A stretch of DNA of 28,988 nucleotides from Pseudomonadota bacterium (GCA_021850555.1 JAJZLX010000619.1:1-28988); one strand, 5' to 3'; shown: positions 16,057 through 24,402, numbered from the stretch's first letter. A program made the numbers and translations. The notes: generated from the sequence alone by a model not told the origin.

Positions 16057-17106
16057 TCAACCGCCGATGTAGTACATCTCAATCTTGCGATGTTCCGGCT
16101 CCGCGCGCTCCAGCCGCCCTCGCAGCTCGCTGTAGCGGTCCGCACGGTCATTCCAGGCCGCGCGAATCATGCGCAGCAGCCCTGCGTCGTCGACGCCGGC
16201 GCGAAGCGCGGCCCGCAGGTCGAGGCCTTCGGTGGCGAACAAGCACGTGTAGAGCCTGCCTTCCGAAGAGAGCCGCGCGCGGTTGCAGCCGCTGCAAAAC
16301 GGCTGCGAGACCGATGAAATGAAGCCGATCTCCCCGGCTCCGTCCGCGAACGCCCAGCGTCTTGCGACCTCGCCACGATAATTCTCGGACAGTGGCCGGA
16401 TCGGCCAGCGTGCGTTCACGCGGGCAACCAGTTCGCGGGACGGTACGACCATATCGGGCCGCCATGCGTTGCGATTGCCGACGTCCATGAATTCGACGAA
16501 TCGCACGATCACCGGTCGTCCGCGAAATCGCTCGACCAGGCCGAGCACCGTGTGATCGTTTACGCCGCGGATGACGACCGTGTTGATTTTCACCGGTGCG
16601 AGGCCGGCTGCTATCGCCGCCTCGATGCCCTCGAGGACCTCATCGAGCGTGGCAAAGCCACCGCTCATGCGCTCGAATACCTCTTGATCGAGCGCATCGA
16701 GGCTGACGGTCACCCGCCTCAGGCCGTTCGCATACAGATCGGCCGCATGCTGGTGCAACAGCACGCCGTTGGTCGTCAGGGCGATGTCCTCGATGCCGCT
16801 GATTGAGGACAGATCGCCGATCAGGTCGCCGAGATTGGTCCGCAGAAGCGGCTCGCCGCCCGTGAGACGGAGCTTGCGCACGCCGAGGCTCGCAAACAGC
16901 CGGGACACGCGCACGATCTCCTGGAACGACAGGCGCTGCTGTGATTCCAGGAAGCGGTATCCGTCGTGATACGCGTCTTTCGGCATGCAGTACAGGCAGC
17001 GGAAGTTGCATCGGTCCATCACCGAGATGCGCAGATCGCGCAAGGGGCGTCCGAGCCGGTCGACCGGATGGAGATGGCTGTGAATGGGATGTACGTTGCT
17101 GTCCAT
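16057..17106 (-). CDS. moaA: GTP 3',8-cyclase MoaA (molybdenum cofactor biosynthesis)
   Basis: This 349-residue radical-SAM enzyme has the N-terminal cluster motif C33-x3-C37-x2-C40 in MDRCNFRCLYCMP. The C-terminal second [4Fe-4S] site is seen as FCSGCNRARLSSEGRLYTCLF, and the chain ends with the required Gly-Gly (YYIGG). With MoaC it turns GTP into cyclic pyranopterin monophosphate, the first step toward molybdenum cofactor. The start is the ATG at 17106 (MDSNVHPIHSHLHPVDRLGRPLRDLRISV), matching the usual N-terminus; the frame remains open upstream, but that extension has no family similarity. No other moa, moe or mod gene is nearby, so this copy is probably dedicated to supplying the island's Mo enzymes. 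Confidence 0.93.
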   Translation of the reverse strand: MDSNVHPIHSHLHPVDRLGRPLRDLRISVMDRCNFRCLYCMPKDAYHDGYRFLESQQRLSFQEIVRVSRLFASLGVRKLRLTGGEPLLRTNLGDLIGDLSSISGIEDIALTTNGVLLHQHAADLYANGLRRVTVSLDALDQEVFERMSGGFATLDEVLEGIEAAIAAGLAPVKINTVVIRGVNDHTVLGLVERFRGRPVIVRFVEFMDVGNRNAWRPDMVVPSRELVARVNARWPIRPLSENYRGEVARRWAFADGAGEIGFISSVSQPFCSGCNRARLSSEGRLYTCLFATEGLDLRAALRAGVDDAGLLRMIRAAWNDRADRYSELRGRLERAEPEHRKIEMYYIGG

Positions 17107-17511
17107 GATCTGTCCGGTTACCGGCGTTGGACCGAGGTGATGCGTCCTTGCGGCTGGGTGTTTGGACCGCCAGGAAACTCGCCGATATCGTCGGTTCCGG
17201 CGGTGCGCTGCGTGATCAACCAGTTGGTCCTCGACATGTCTGGAGGAGCACGTGGAGAATGAATCCAGGTCCCAATCCTCCTCCCGCCTCCTCGCGTTGG
17301 CAAGTAACAATCCCATGTGACAAGAAACAGACAGGCGCCAGGCAGATCGACTGGCCACTGCGGCGATATGATGGCTCCCTTATGGCCGCAGCTCTTGTGC
17401 AATTCGTAGTGGACCGCTTCGTCACGTTGAGGGGGGCTCGTTTCGCTGGCCGCAGTGCTGCGCAGCGGGCTAAACGGCGCTTTCTTTCTGGTAATCTGAT
17501 CATGTTGCAGA
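17107..17511. other. Divergent promoter region between moaA and the AraC-type regulator
   Basis: This 405-bp stretch carries no convincing gene; the small frames on either strand lack family similarity. A perfect 11-bp palindrome CCGGTTACCGG lies at 17114-17124, just upstream of the moaA start. The right end carries the first of two 21-bp-spaced repeats described separately. No molybdenum-cofactor riboswitch fold was convincingly recognised by eye. Confidence 0.45.
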
Positions 17512-17547
17512 ATGCGCCAGACAGTTGATAAAATGCGCCATCAATTG
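17511..17547. promoter_or_regulatory. Paired half-sites 21 bp apart plus inverted repeat at the AraC regulator start
   Basis: AATGCGCCA occurs at 17511-17519 and again at 17532-17540, exactly 21 bp apart, the helical spacing typical of AraC-type half-sites. On the - strand each reads TGGCGCATT. The same segment also holds an inverted repeat, CAGTTGAT at 17522-17529 and ATCAATTG at 17540-17547 (7 of 8 pairs). The repeats overlap candidate start codons of the regulator (17512, 17533), which suggests autoregulation or a later true start. Confidence 0.6.
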
Positions 17548-18615
17548 CCATTAGCAGCATTCATGGCGGCTCCTCGTGAGGCTCCGGTCGCGGGCAATGC
17601 GACGATCCGGGCCAGCGTGTTCTCCCTGATCGTCGATGGGCTGGCGAGCTGCAATCTTCCAATCGATCAGCTGCTCGTCGGACACATCGAGCCCGGCCAG
17701 CTTGCCGATCCTTATTGCGAGCTGGACCTTCGCCGTTACGTTGCTGCATTCGAAACCGCTGCGGTATTGGCGCGTGATCCATTCTTCGGGCTGCGACTGG
17801 GTCAGGAGGTCGAGATCGAGCAATTCGGCCCACTCGGCATCGTCATTCTCGCGGCGGGCACGCTCGCCAAGGCCATGTGCGCCTGGGCGCGCTACTCGAG
17901 CACTTGGCAGAGCGGAACTGTCACCGAAGTCGTGCCGAAGGGCGATGTGTGGGAGTGCGTCTATCAGATCTCCGACGACACCATTCGGCCCAGGCGCCAG
18001 GACACGGAGTTCACCCTTGCCCTGGTGTGCCGCCTGTTCCGTGGAACGCTCAGTCGGCAGTGGGCGCCTCTCGGCATCCAGTTCGAGCACGCGGCGCCGG
18101 AAGGCCTTGGGACCTCGGCGGCGCGGCGACTCTATCAGCGCGCGTTCCGTTGCCCGGTGGAGTTTGGCTGCACATCCAATCGGATCCTGGTCGACCACGG
18201 CGACCTCGACGTGCCTACCGTGGGCGCCTATCACGGGCTGGCGCCTCATGTCGAGCATCTGCTGCAGACGCTGGAGCATCCGGATCACGCGCCGGAGCGG
18301 CTGAGCGAGCGCGTCACGCGCGTGATTCGCAATCGCTTGGGCAACCAGCCCGTCACCGTGCCGGGCGTCGCTTCGGCGCTGGGCCTGTCTGCGCGCACGC
18401 TGCAGCGACGACTGGAAAGCGAGGGGACCTCCCTGCGGATCCTCATCCGGGACTGTCGTCGCAGTCGCGCCGAGGCCATGCTGGCAGACCCTAGGCGGCA
18501 AGTGACGGCCGTCGCGCACAGCCTGGGGTACGCCGGTACTGCCGTGCTGAGCCGCGCCTTCAAAGGGTGGACCGGCGCGCCGCCGCGGACTTTCCGGCGC
18601 AAGTCTCCTGTGTGA
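17512..18615 (+). CDS. AraC-family regulator with PF12625-type N-terminal domain
   Basis: This protein of up to 367 residues has an N-terminal ~240 residues of the 'arabinose-binding-like' type seen in OruR/ArgR-like regulators (LPIDQLL, FGLRLGQEVEIEQFGPLGIVILAAGTLAKAM). The C-terminal AraC helix-turn-helix pair is VPGVASALGLSARTLQRRLESEGTSLRILI and VTAVAHSLGYAGTAVLSRAFKGWTGAPPRTFR. The start is uncertain: 17512 and 17533 both lie inside a likely operator and no clear ribosome-binding site is seen; ATG 17563 is a third option. Regulators of this group often control amino-acid or small-acid uptake and catabolism. The permease gene 124 bp downstream, with matching half-sites in between, is the obvious target. 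Confidence 0.88.
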   Translation: MRQTVDKMRHQLPLAAFMAAPREAPVAGNATIRASVFSLIVDGLASCNLPIDQLLVGHIEPGQLADPYCELDLRRYVAAFETAAVLARDPFFGLRLGQEVEIEQFGPLGIVILAAGTLAKAMCAWARYSSTWQSGTVTEVVPKGDVWECVYQISDDTIRPRRQDTEFTLALVCRLFRGTLSRQWAPLGIQFEHAAPEGLGTSAARRLYQRAFRCPVEFGCTSNRILVDHGDLDVPTVGAYHGLAPHVEHLLQTLEHPDHAPERLSERVTRVIRNRLGNQPVTVPGVASALGLSARTLQRRLESEGTSLRILIRDCRRSRAEAMLADPRRQVTAVAHSLGYAGTAVLSRAFKGWTGAPPRTFRRKSPV

Positions 18616-18643
18616 TCGTGATGCTTGCGGACAACGATGAATC

Positions 18644-18679
18644 TGGCGTAATCGATGAGTTTTTTGGCGTAATCTGCAA
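18644..18679 (+). promoter_or_regulatory. Paired TGGCGTAATC half-sites, 21 bp apart, upstream of the permease
   Basis: TGGCGTAATC occurs at 18644-18653 and 18665-18674, again exactly 21 bp apart. The second copy continues as CTGCAA, giving TGGCGTAATCTGCAA. The reverse strand of the site at the regulator start reads TGGCGCATTCTGCAA, identical at 13 of 15 positions. Two sites with the same spacing and related sequence bracket the AraC-type gene, so they are most likely its operators. This one lies about 65 bp before the permease start, a fitting place for activation. Confidence 0.65.
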
Positions 18680-18739
18680 AATCAGGATCGCGGAATTTGC
18701 CATCCTCGCTCGGATGCCCGCATTGCTTTCGTAAGGCCC

Positions 18740-20191
18740 ATGTCACTCGAGCAGAGCTCTGGCACCACCCATCGCCTGCGCGCTGGCGCGGTGGGCGTTG
18801 GCGCCGTTACATTCTTTGTCGTCTCGGCAGCCGGACCCATGGTGGCCATTGCCGGGGGATTCCCGGTCGGGATGATGCTCGGCGATGGCGCGGGCATGCC
18901 GGCGATGCTGCTGATCTGTGTGGCCATTCTGCTCGTGTTCGCAGCGGGCTATACCGCGATGGCCCGGCACGTGATCACGGCGGGCGGGTTCTACGCCTTT
19001 GCTGCGCGCGGCCTGGGCGGTGTCGCCGGTGGCGCCGCCGGCCTGGTGGCGGTGGTGGCTTACAACGCGATGCAGGTGGGTATTTACGGGATGTTCGGCA
19101 CCGCGGCGCGGGCGCTATTGCTGCAGTACGCGGGTATCGACCTGCCCTGGTATCTCTACGCTCTGTTGGCTGTGGCGATCGTCGCCGTCCTGGGATACCG
19201 GCAGGTCGATCTGTCGGCGAAGATTCTCTCCGTCCTGGTCATCTGTGAATACATCGCGGTGTTGATCCTGGACGTGGCGATCCTTGGCGACGGCGGCGCG
19301 CACGGCGTCACGCTGGTCTCCTTCACGCCGGCCGTCGCGCTCAGCGGATCGCCCGCGATCGCGATCCTGTTCTGCTTTGCGGGCTTCATGGGCTTCGAAG
19401 CGACCACGATATACGGCGAGGAGGCGAAGGACCCCGAGCGCACCATCCCCCGGGCCACCTATCTTTCTGTCCTGCTCATCGGGGGCTTTTATGCCTTCTC
19501 GCTCTGGTGCCTGGTGGTCGGGGCGGGCGCGGGTCAGCTGGTTGCGCATCTGCGATCGCTTCCCGATCCGACGCGCTTCCTGTTCGACATGGCCGACCGT
19601 TACGTAGGCCGATGGCTGTCGGCGGTCATGAGCGTGCTGTTCGTCACCAGTGTATTTGCAGGTCTCCTGGCCTTCCACAACGCGGCGTCCCGATACTTTT
19701 ACGCCCTTGGCCGCGAGGGGCTGCTGCCGGCCCGGCTCGGCCGTACCCATTCCCGCCATGCCAGCCCACACGTCGGCTCGGTCACGCAGTCCGTGATCGC
19801 CGCAATCCTGGTGACACTGTTCGCCCTCGCGGGCGCGAATCCAGTGCTGACTCTGTTTTCCTGGCTCACCAATGTCGGCACGCTGGGCGTGATTGCGCTC
19901 ATGGCGCTCGCGTCCCTGGCGGTGCCCGGGTTCTTCGCCCGACGAGGGGGATCGCTGCTGCGCACCCGGATCGGGCCGCTCGCGGCCGCTACGGCGCTGC
20001 TGATCGTGTTGGTGTTGGCCATCGTGCACTTCGATGTGCTGACCGGCTCGACCGGCGTATTGAGCATACTGCTGCCGGCCAGCGTGCCGGTCGCCGCCTG
20101 TCTCGGTGCGCTGCGCGCCTGGCACCTGCGTCGGACCGATCCCGATCGCTATCGTGGCCTTGGCTTCGGTCTGTCCGAGGCCTCGGGCTGA
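18740..20191 (+). CDS. APC-family amino acid/organic cation permease
   Basis: This 483-residue, highly hydrophobic membrane protein has about 12 predicted spans. The N-terminus GAVGVGAVTFFVVSAAGPM and the conserved loop FAGFMGFEATTIYGEEAKDPERTIPRAT are hallmarks of the APC superfamily, where the first helix binds substrate and the second segment follows TM6. It acts as a secondary transporter in the inner membrane. The substrate cannot be read from sequence. The neighbourhood (phenylacetate and phenylglyoxylate enzymes) makes an aromatic amino acid such as phenylalanine a plausible cargo, by inference. It follows the AraC-type regulator, with its own operator-like repeats upstream, and converges on padI. 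Confidence 0.87.
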   Translation: MSLEQSSGTTHRLRAGAVGVGAVTFFVVSAAGPMVAIAGGFPVGMMLGDGAGMPAMLLICVAILLVFAAGYTAMARHVITAGGFYAFAARGLGGVAGGAAGLVAVVAYNAMQVGIYGMFGTAARALLLQYAGIDLPWYLYALLAVAIVAVLGYRQVDLSAKILSVLVICEYIAVLILDVAILGDGGAHGVTLVSFTPAVALSGSPAIAILFCFAGFMGFEATTIYGEEAKDPERTIPRATYLSVLLIGGFYAFSLWCLVVGAGAGQLVAHLRSLPDPTRFLFDMADRYVGRWLSAVMSVLFVTSVFAGLLAFHNAASRYFYALGREGLLPARLGRTHSRHASPHVGSVTQSVIAAILVTLFALAGANPVLTLFSWLTNVGTLGVIALMALASLAVPGFFARRGGSLLRTRIGPLAAATALLIVLVLAIVHFDVLTGSTGVLSILLPASVPVAACLGALRAWHLRRTDPDRYRGLGFGLSEASG

Positions 20192-20266
20192 ACGCTCATG
20201 AGCCCGGGCAGGATTTCCGCCCGGACACGGTGCGACCGCGGTGGGACGGGCAATCCGCCGCCGGCT

Positions 20267-20292
20267 CGCCGCGCCACTACAATGGCGCGGCG
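20267..20292. terminator. Hairpin at the convergent end of the permease and padI
   Basis: A perfect 10-bp inverted repeat, CGCCGCGCCA / TGGCGCGGCG with loop CTACAA, spans the padI stop codon. On the + strand it is followed by GCTTGCTTCTT, a weak T-rich tract, so it could stop transcription from the permease and block read-through between convergent genes. A second hairpin, CCGGGC at 20204-20209 with GCCCGG at 20219-20224, lies just after the permease stop. Confidence 0.5.
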
Positions 20293-21599
20293 GCTTGCTT
20301 CTTGACCGCAGCTACGTTTGCGTCGATGTGGTGCTCGATGTGCGCGATCTGCTCGGACGTCAGGTGCCGGTACTTGCCCAGCGCCTCAAGGTACTCCTTG
20401 ACCGGGGCCGGCTTCTCGACCGGGCGCGTCAGCTTAAGACCCGCTTCCGGTGTGTACTCCCAAAGCAGAACAAAATTGCTCTCGACCGCCTTGCGGGCAA
20501 CTTCGATGTTCTTCCGCGACGGGAAGCGCCAACCGGTCGTGCACGGGGAATACACATGCAGATAGGCAAAGCCGCGCTTGGAGGCCTGCAGCGCCTTATC
20601 GAGCTTGGCGTAAAAGTCCGCCATGAACGCCGTCGATGCCGTCGCGACGTAGGCGCACCTGTGCCCGACCATGAGCAACGGCAGGTTCTTGGCATCCTGG
20701 CTCTTTCCGGGCGATTCGCGGCCAACCGGTGTCGTGGTGGTCCACGCCCCGTACGGCGTGCAGCTCGAGCGCTGCATGCCCGTGTTCATGTAGCCCTCAT
20801 TGTCAATGACGAGGAAGAGCATCTCCTCGCCGCGCTCGGCCGCACCGGATAGCGACTGGAAGCCGACGTCCGCCGCGCCGCCATCGCCGGCCAGCGCCAG
20901 CGCGGTGACCTCCCGGCCTTTGCGCTTGTAGAAGCGCTTGACCCCGGCGAGCATCGCAGCGGTGTTGGTCAAGAGCGGGTGGAATACCGGCACCTTGGTG
21001 CCGGTCGTGCCATTGTAGCCGACCGCGCCCATTCCCGGGACACAGCCGGGCGGCGCCGCGAGCACGGTGTTCGGTCCGACGCGGCGCAGCGTGTGCCGCA
21101 TCAGCAGCTCCGTATTGCATCCCTGGCATCCTGCGAGTCCGGGCACGAACAGATCCTCGAGCGTGCCGACCTCGTTGTAGATGCGAGCCGTGGTCAGGTA
21201 CTCGAGCGCGCCATTATTGCAGGCACGAACGCAGGCCGGATCGCCGCCGCACTGGTCACACTTGACGACGTGGCCGGCCGCTTCGTCGAGGACGATGCCG
21301 GCATAGCTGCATCCCACGGTGCACAGCAGGCAATTGACGCACTTCTCGTGATCCCAGCCGATCACTCCGGTGTCGGCGTCCTTGCTCAGCGCGGCCGCCG
21401 GGCAGCTCTGTACGCATTCGGGGTCCGCGCACTGTCGGCACATTGCAAGCTCGAAGCGGCCAGTCTCATCCCCGAGCACCTCGAGACGAGCGCGCCGCGG
21501 CGAGTCCGAGGCGGCCTTCGCCCGCGCGCACGCGATCATGCAGTCCCTGCAGCCGTCGCAGCGGTCGGCGTGAAAGGCAATCGTGCTGTAGGCAGGCAC
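20277..21599 (-). CDS. padI: Phenylglyoxylate:NAD+ oxidoreductase beta subunit (ferredoxin domain fused to TPP domain)
   Basis: This 440-residue (~48 kDa) protein is the thiamine-diphosphate-binding subunit of a 2-oxoacid:acceptor oxidoreductase. Residues 1-~135 contain sixteen Cys in four [4Fe-4S] motifs, starting C14-x2-C17-x2-C20-x3-C24. The TPP domain follows, with G238-D-G-G and N267-E-G-Y-M-N-T-G for Mg-TPP. C158-x2-C161, C186 and C353 (SPCTTGW) match the cysteines that hold a further cluster in the beta subunit of pyruvate:ferredoxin oxidoreductase. Size, gene order and the FAD partner upstream match PadI of Azoarcus evansii. The complex decarboxylates phenylglyoxylate to benzoyl-CoA and CO2. 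It is the last gene of the pad operon, 10 bp after padH. Confidence 0.88.
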   Translation of the reverse strand: MPAYSTIAFHADRCDGCRDCMIACARAKAASDSPRRARLEVLGDETGRFELAMCRQCADPECVQSCPAAALSKDADTGVIGWDHEKCVNCLLCTVGCSYAGIVLDEAAGHVVKCDQCGGDPACVRACNNGALEYLTTARIYNEVGTLEDLFVPGLAGCQGCNTELLMRHTLRRVGPNTVLAAPPGCVPGMGAVGYNGTTGTKVPVFHPLLTNTAAMLAGVKRFYKRKGREVTALALAGDGGAADVGFQSLSGAAERGEEMLFLVIDNEGYMNTGMQRSSCTPYGAWTTTTPVGRESPGKSQDAKNLPLLMVGHRCAYVATASTAFMADFYAKLDKALQASKRGFAYLHVYSPCTTGWRFPSRKNIEVARKAVESNFVLLWEYTPEAGLKLTRPVEKPAPVKEYLEALGKYRHLTSEQIAHIEHHIDANVAAVKKQAAAPL

Positions 21600-21609
21600 C
21601 GTACGCTCC

Positions 21610-22872
21610 TCAGCGCCAGAGGCGCGACATCAGCTCTCGTCCAGCCTCCCGGGGCTGTGCCAGGAACCGGTCGCGCAGGGGGGTCAGGTCGGTGCGGCGC
21701 CGGATGAGCTGCCACATGACGCCGGCATCAAGCGGAATATTGATCGCAAAAATGCCGTGCAACCGCCCTTCGTCGAGAATGATCTTGAGGTAGCGCTCGG
21801 AATCGGCCTCGCTGCGTACGACGATCTGCGCGCCGGCTGGTGCGGCGCCGCTGCCGACCGACACCGCGTGGCGCCCGAAGTAACTGTAGGTATTGAGCGG
21901 CACGGCTCCCCGGTAACCCTGGAGGGCCGGATCGCCGGCCATGGCCATGCCGGCAATGCGTCCTTGCTCGACCGCGTTCGGCAGGATGCCGTTGAGCACC
22001 GGCCGCGCATCGTAGAAATTTGCCGCCTGAGCCACATCGCCGGCCGCCCAGACGTCTTCGGCGCTGGTACGCATCGATCCGTCGACTACGATGCCACGGT
22101 CACAGCGAATCTGAGAGCCGGCCAGGAAGTCGACCACCGGTGCGACGCCGGCACCGACCACCAGCAGATCGCCCGACACGGGCGGGCGGTCCTGGAGCCG
22201 GAGCACGAAGCCCTGCGGCCCCGAGTCGGCCGACACGACGCGCGTGTTGGTATGGATCGTCACATGCCCGTCACGCTCGAATGCCCGAGCGACGATCGCA
22301 GCGGCATCGGCATCGAAATATCCGGGCAGAATCTGATCCTGCAGCTCGATGAGCGTCACGCGGGCGCCCCCCTTGGAAAGGTTCTCGGCCGCGTGCATGC
22401 CGATGAGGCCGGCACCCAGCACGATTGCGTGGCGGGCTCGCGGCAGCGCGGCGCGCAGTCGCAGCGCGTCATCAAGCGTGCGCAGCACGTGATAGGGCAG
22501 CGCCTCGAGGCCCGGGACAGGCGGTATCACCGGTCGCGCGCCGGTCGCGAGCAGCAGCTTGCCGAACTGGAGCCGGCTGCCGTCATCGAGTTCTGCAACC
22601 CGGCTGGCCGGCTCGACCCGCACCAGAGCGCGCCCGCGACGGTACGTGGTCTGCTCGCATGCAAAGTACGCATCATCCCGCAGGAATATTCGATTGGGGT
22701 CCGACCGGCCGGACACGACGTATGGCAGAACCGTCGGCGAGTAAGGCAACTGCCGATCCCGGCCGACAACGGTCAGTGATCCGTCGGCGTCCAGGAGGCG
22801 GATGGCATGCATGGCCGCGAGCGCGGCGTGGCTCGCGCCCGCGATCAGGTAGTCTGTTCGTTCCATCCCCAT
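21610..22872 (-). CDS. padH: Phenylglyoxylate:NAD+ oxidoreductase, FAD/NAD subunit
   Basis: This 420-residue flavoprotein of the pyridine-nucleotide-disulfide oxidoreductase type has an FAD site at the N-terminus (DYLIAGASHAALAAMHAIRLLD), a central NAD site IVLGAGLIGMHAAENLSKGG and the second FAD contact VWAAGDVAQA. The first motif is GASHAA rather than GxGxxG, which is usual in PadH-like proteins. It lacks a redox-active CxxxxC pair. It lets the complex pass electrons from the iron-sulfur chain to NAD+, which separates phenylglyoxylate:NAD+ oxidoreductase from simple 2-oxoacid:ferredoxin enzymes. Size (~44 kDa) fits the known epsilon subunit. It sits between padG (13 bp upstream) and padI (10 bp downstream). 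Confidence 0.87.
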   Translation of the reverse strand: MGMERTDYLIAGASHAALAAMHAIRLLDADGSLTVVGRDRQLPYSPTVLPYVVSGRSDPNRIFLRDDAYFACEQTTYRRGRALVRVEPASRVAELDDGSRLQFGKLLLATGARPVIPPVPGLEALPYHVLRTLDDALRLRAALPRARHAIVLGAGLIGMHAAENLSKGGARVTLIELQDQILPGYFDADAAAIVARAFERDGHVTIHTNTRVVSADSGPQGFVLRLQDRPPVSGDLLVVGAGVAPVVDFLAGSQIRCDRGIVVDGSMRTSAEDVWAAGDVAQAANFYDARPVLNGILPNAVEQGRIAGMAMAGDPALQGYRGAVPLNTYSYFGRHAVSVGSGAAPAGAQIVVRSEADSERYLKIILDEGRLHGIFAINIPLDAGVMWQLIRRRTDLTPLRDRFLAQPREAGRELMSRLWR

Positions 22873-22885
22873 AGTCTTGGCGATC

Positions 22886-24112
22886 TCACTCTTGCGCGTT
22901 CAGCCATACGGTATCCCTCGGACCGGTGCTTCGCAGTTGTCGGACCGTCTCGATGACCGACTCGAACTGCTCGACGGTCAGGTCGGCGCCTGCCAGGCCG
23001 CCGATGAAGGACTGCGACGGCACCGCCGGCGTGATCCCATGCAGGGCGGTCAGCACCTCCCGGTACAACGGTCCGCAGCTCCAAGCGAAATCGACCGAGC
23101 GATCAACGACGCCGAAGGCGCCGTGTCCCCGCAGGGCCTCCGCGACCGCCGCGGCCGGAAATGGCCGGAAGGTCTTGACCTTGACCAGACCCACACGCCG
23201 GCCTCGCTCGCGCGCCGCGTCGACGGCGTCCTTGGCGGCGCCGGTCATCGAGCCGAGCGTCACGATCGAAAATTCCGCATCGTCCATCCGATACCGCTCG
23301 ATCAGTGGTGAGTGGTAGCGGCCAGTGAGACGTCCCCACTCCTCGTGCGCTTCGCTGATGGCATCGAGCGCGTGGCGCATGCCTGCGCATTGGCCGCGGC
23401 GATATCGTACGAACATTGACGGTCCTGCCCCGCCGGCGCCGCCGGTCAGTGGGTCGACGGCCATCGGCCGCTCGGGGTCGAGCGCCACATGCCAGTTCAC
23501 CTCGGGTGCCCCGAGGAACCTGTCGACCACGTCCTGGTCAGGCAGCTCGACGCGAGCCGTTCCGTAGGAAAGATAGTTGCCGTCATGGCAGACGTTCACC
23601 GGCAACATGACATCGTGTCGCTCAGCGACACGGTAGGCGATGATCACGGTATCGAGCACTTCCTGTACGGTCTCGCAGTAAATCTGGACCCAGCCGGCCT
23701 CGCGCACTGACATCGCATCCTGATGACCGCCCCACACGCTTTGTGGTGTCAGCGTGTCGCGGGTGACGATCGACATCACGATGGGCAGGCGCATACCTGG
23801 GGTGCGCAGGTACGGCTCGAACATGAAGGCGAGTCCCGGACCCGAGGTCGCGGTAAAGGTGCGCGCACCGGCCAGCGCGGCGCCCTGCAGGACCGACAGC
23901 ACGCTGTGCTCACCTTCGGCGTCGACAAGCTCGGCCTCCAGCCGGCCCTCGGCAATGAACTTCGCGAGATACTCCACCAGCGACGACTGCGGCGTGATCG
24001 GGTACACGGCCACCATGTCGACGCGCGCCAGCGCGACCGCCAGCGCCGCCGCCTCGTTACCATCGCAAACCAGGAATCGCCGCTGCGGGGCCAGCGGCTG
24101 CACCGCGGACAT
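22886..24112 (-). CDS. padG: Phenylglyoxylate:NAD+ oxidoreductase alpha subunit
   Basis: The start at 24112 (MSAVQPLAPQRRFLVCDGNEAAALAVALA) overlaps the padF stop by one base. The much longer open frame upstream runs through padF and padE and is not coding. The 408-residue product matches the alpha subunit of 2-oxoacid:ferredoxin oxidoreductases: GNEAAALAVALARVDMVAVYPITPQSSLVEYL, then EGEHSVLSVLQGAALAGARTFTATSGPGLAFM and later LVKVKTFRPFPAAAV. This chain helps bind substrate and CoA. Size agrees with PadG of Azoarcus. Substrate preference (phenylglyoxylate against other aryl or branched 2-oxoacids) is inferred from the padEFGHI gene order, the PadH subunit and the adjacent phenylacetate-CoA ligase. 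Confidence 0.86.
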   Translation of the reverse strand: MSAVQPLAPQRRFLVCDGNEAAALAVALARVDMVAVYPITPQSSLVEYLAKFIAEGRLEAELVDAEGEHSVLSVLQGAALAGARTFTATSGPGLAFMFEPYLRTPGMRLPIVMSIVTRDTLTPQSVWGGHQDAMSVREAGWVQIYCETVQEVLDTVIIAYRVAERHDVMLPVNVCHDGNYLSYGTARVELPDQDVVDRFLGAPEVNWHVALDPERPMAVDPLTGGAGGAGPSMFVRYRRGQCAGMRHALDAISEAHEEWGRLTGRYHSPLIERYRMDDAEFSIVTLGSMTGAAKDAVDAARERGRRVGLVKVKTFRPFPAAAVAEALRGHGAFGVVDRSVDFAWSCGPLYREVLTALHGITPAVPSQSFIGGLAGADLTVEQFESVIETVRQLRSTGPRDTVWLNAQE

Positions 24113-24402
24113 CAGCCTCCCTCCTCGACCATGGTGATGGCACGGTGCGGACACTCTTGCGCACAGATGCCGCAGCCCTTGCAGGTTGCAAGGTCGACGT
24201 CGAACCACGCAGGCCTTTCGACCACGCACTGCACTGGACAGTAGAGCCAGCAGATCGCGCACTTGACGCACTTCGCGCGGTCGACGACCGGCCGCAGGCT
24301 CCGCCAGTCCCCGGGCAGCAATGGGCTCGCCCGGGTTGCGATCGGACACAGATCGTTCGGGATCTGCTGCTCGTCGAAAAACGGCCGCGACTGGCGGATC
24401 AC
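24112..24402 (-). CDS. padF: Phenylglyoxylate:NAD+ oxidoreductase delta subunit (2x[4Fe-4S] ferredoxin)
   Basis: This 96-residue ferredoxin-like subunit has two cluster motifs, C45-x2-C48-x2-C51-x3-C55 (KCVKCAICWLYCPVQC) and C74-x2-C77-x2-C80-x3-C84 (TCKGCGICAQECPHRA). It has an N-terminal arm of ~40 residues typical of 2-oxoacid oxidoreductase delta chains. The start codon is GTG at 24402, overlapping the padE stop by four bases (GTGA); the stop overlaps the padG start. It relays electrons between the TPP centre and the other iron-sulfur and flavin subunits. Confidence 0.88.
   Translation of the reverse strand: MIRQSRPFFDEQQIPNDLCPIATRASPLLPGDWRSLRPVVDRAKCVKCAICWLYCPVQCVVERPAWFDVDLATCKGCGICAQECPHRAITMVEEGG

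Noticed and set aside
17107..17358. Longer MoaA starting at 17358
   Set aside because: The extra 84 residues have no MoaA similarity. MDSNVHPIHS at 17106 fits the family N-terminus.
17522..17547. FNR/ANR-type box in CAGTTGAT...ATCAATTG
   Set aside because: The half-sites TTGAT and ATCAA are 10 bases apart rather than the 4 needed for FNR. Kept only as an inverted repeat inside the AraC-type site.
19115..20125. 336-codon - strand frame opposite the permease
   Set aside because: The product is extremely Arg/Gln/His-rich without domain features. The + strand product is a classic APC transporter.
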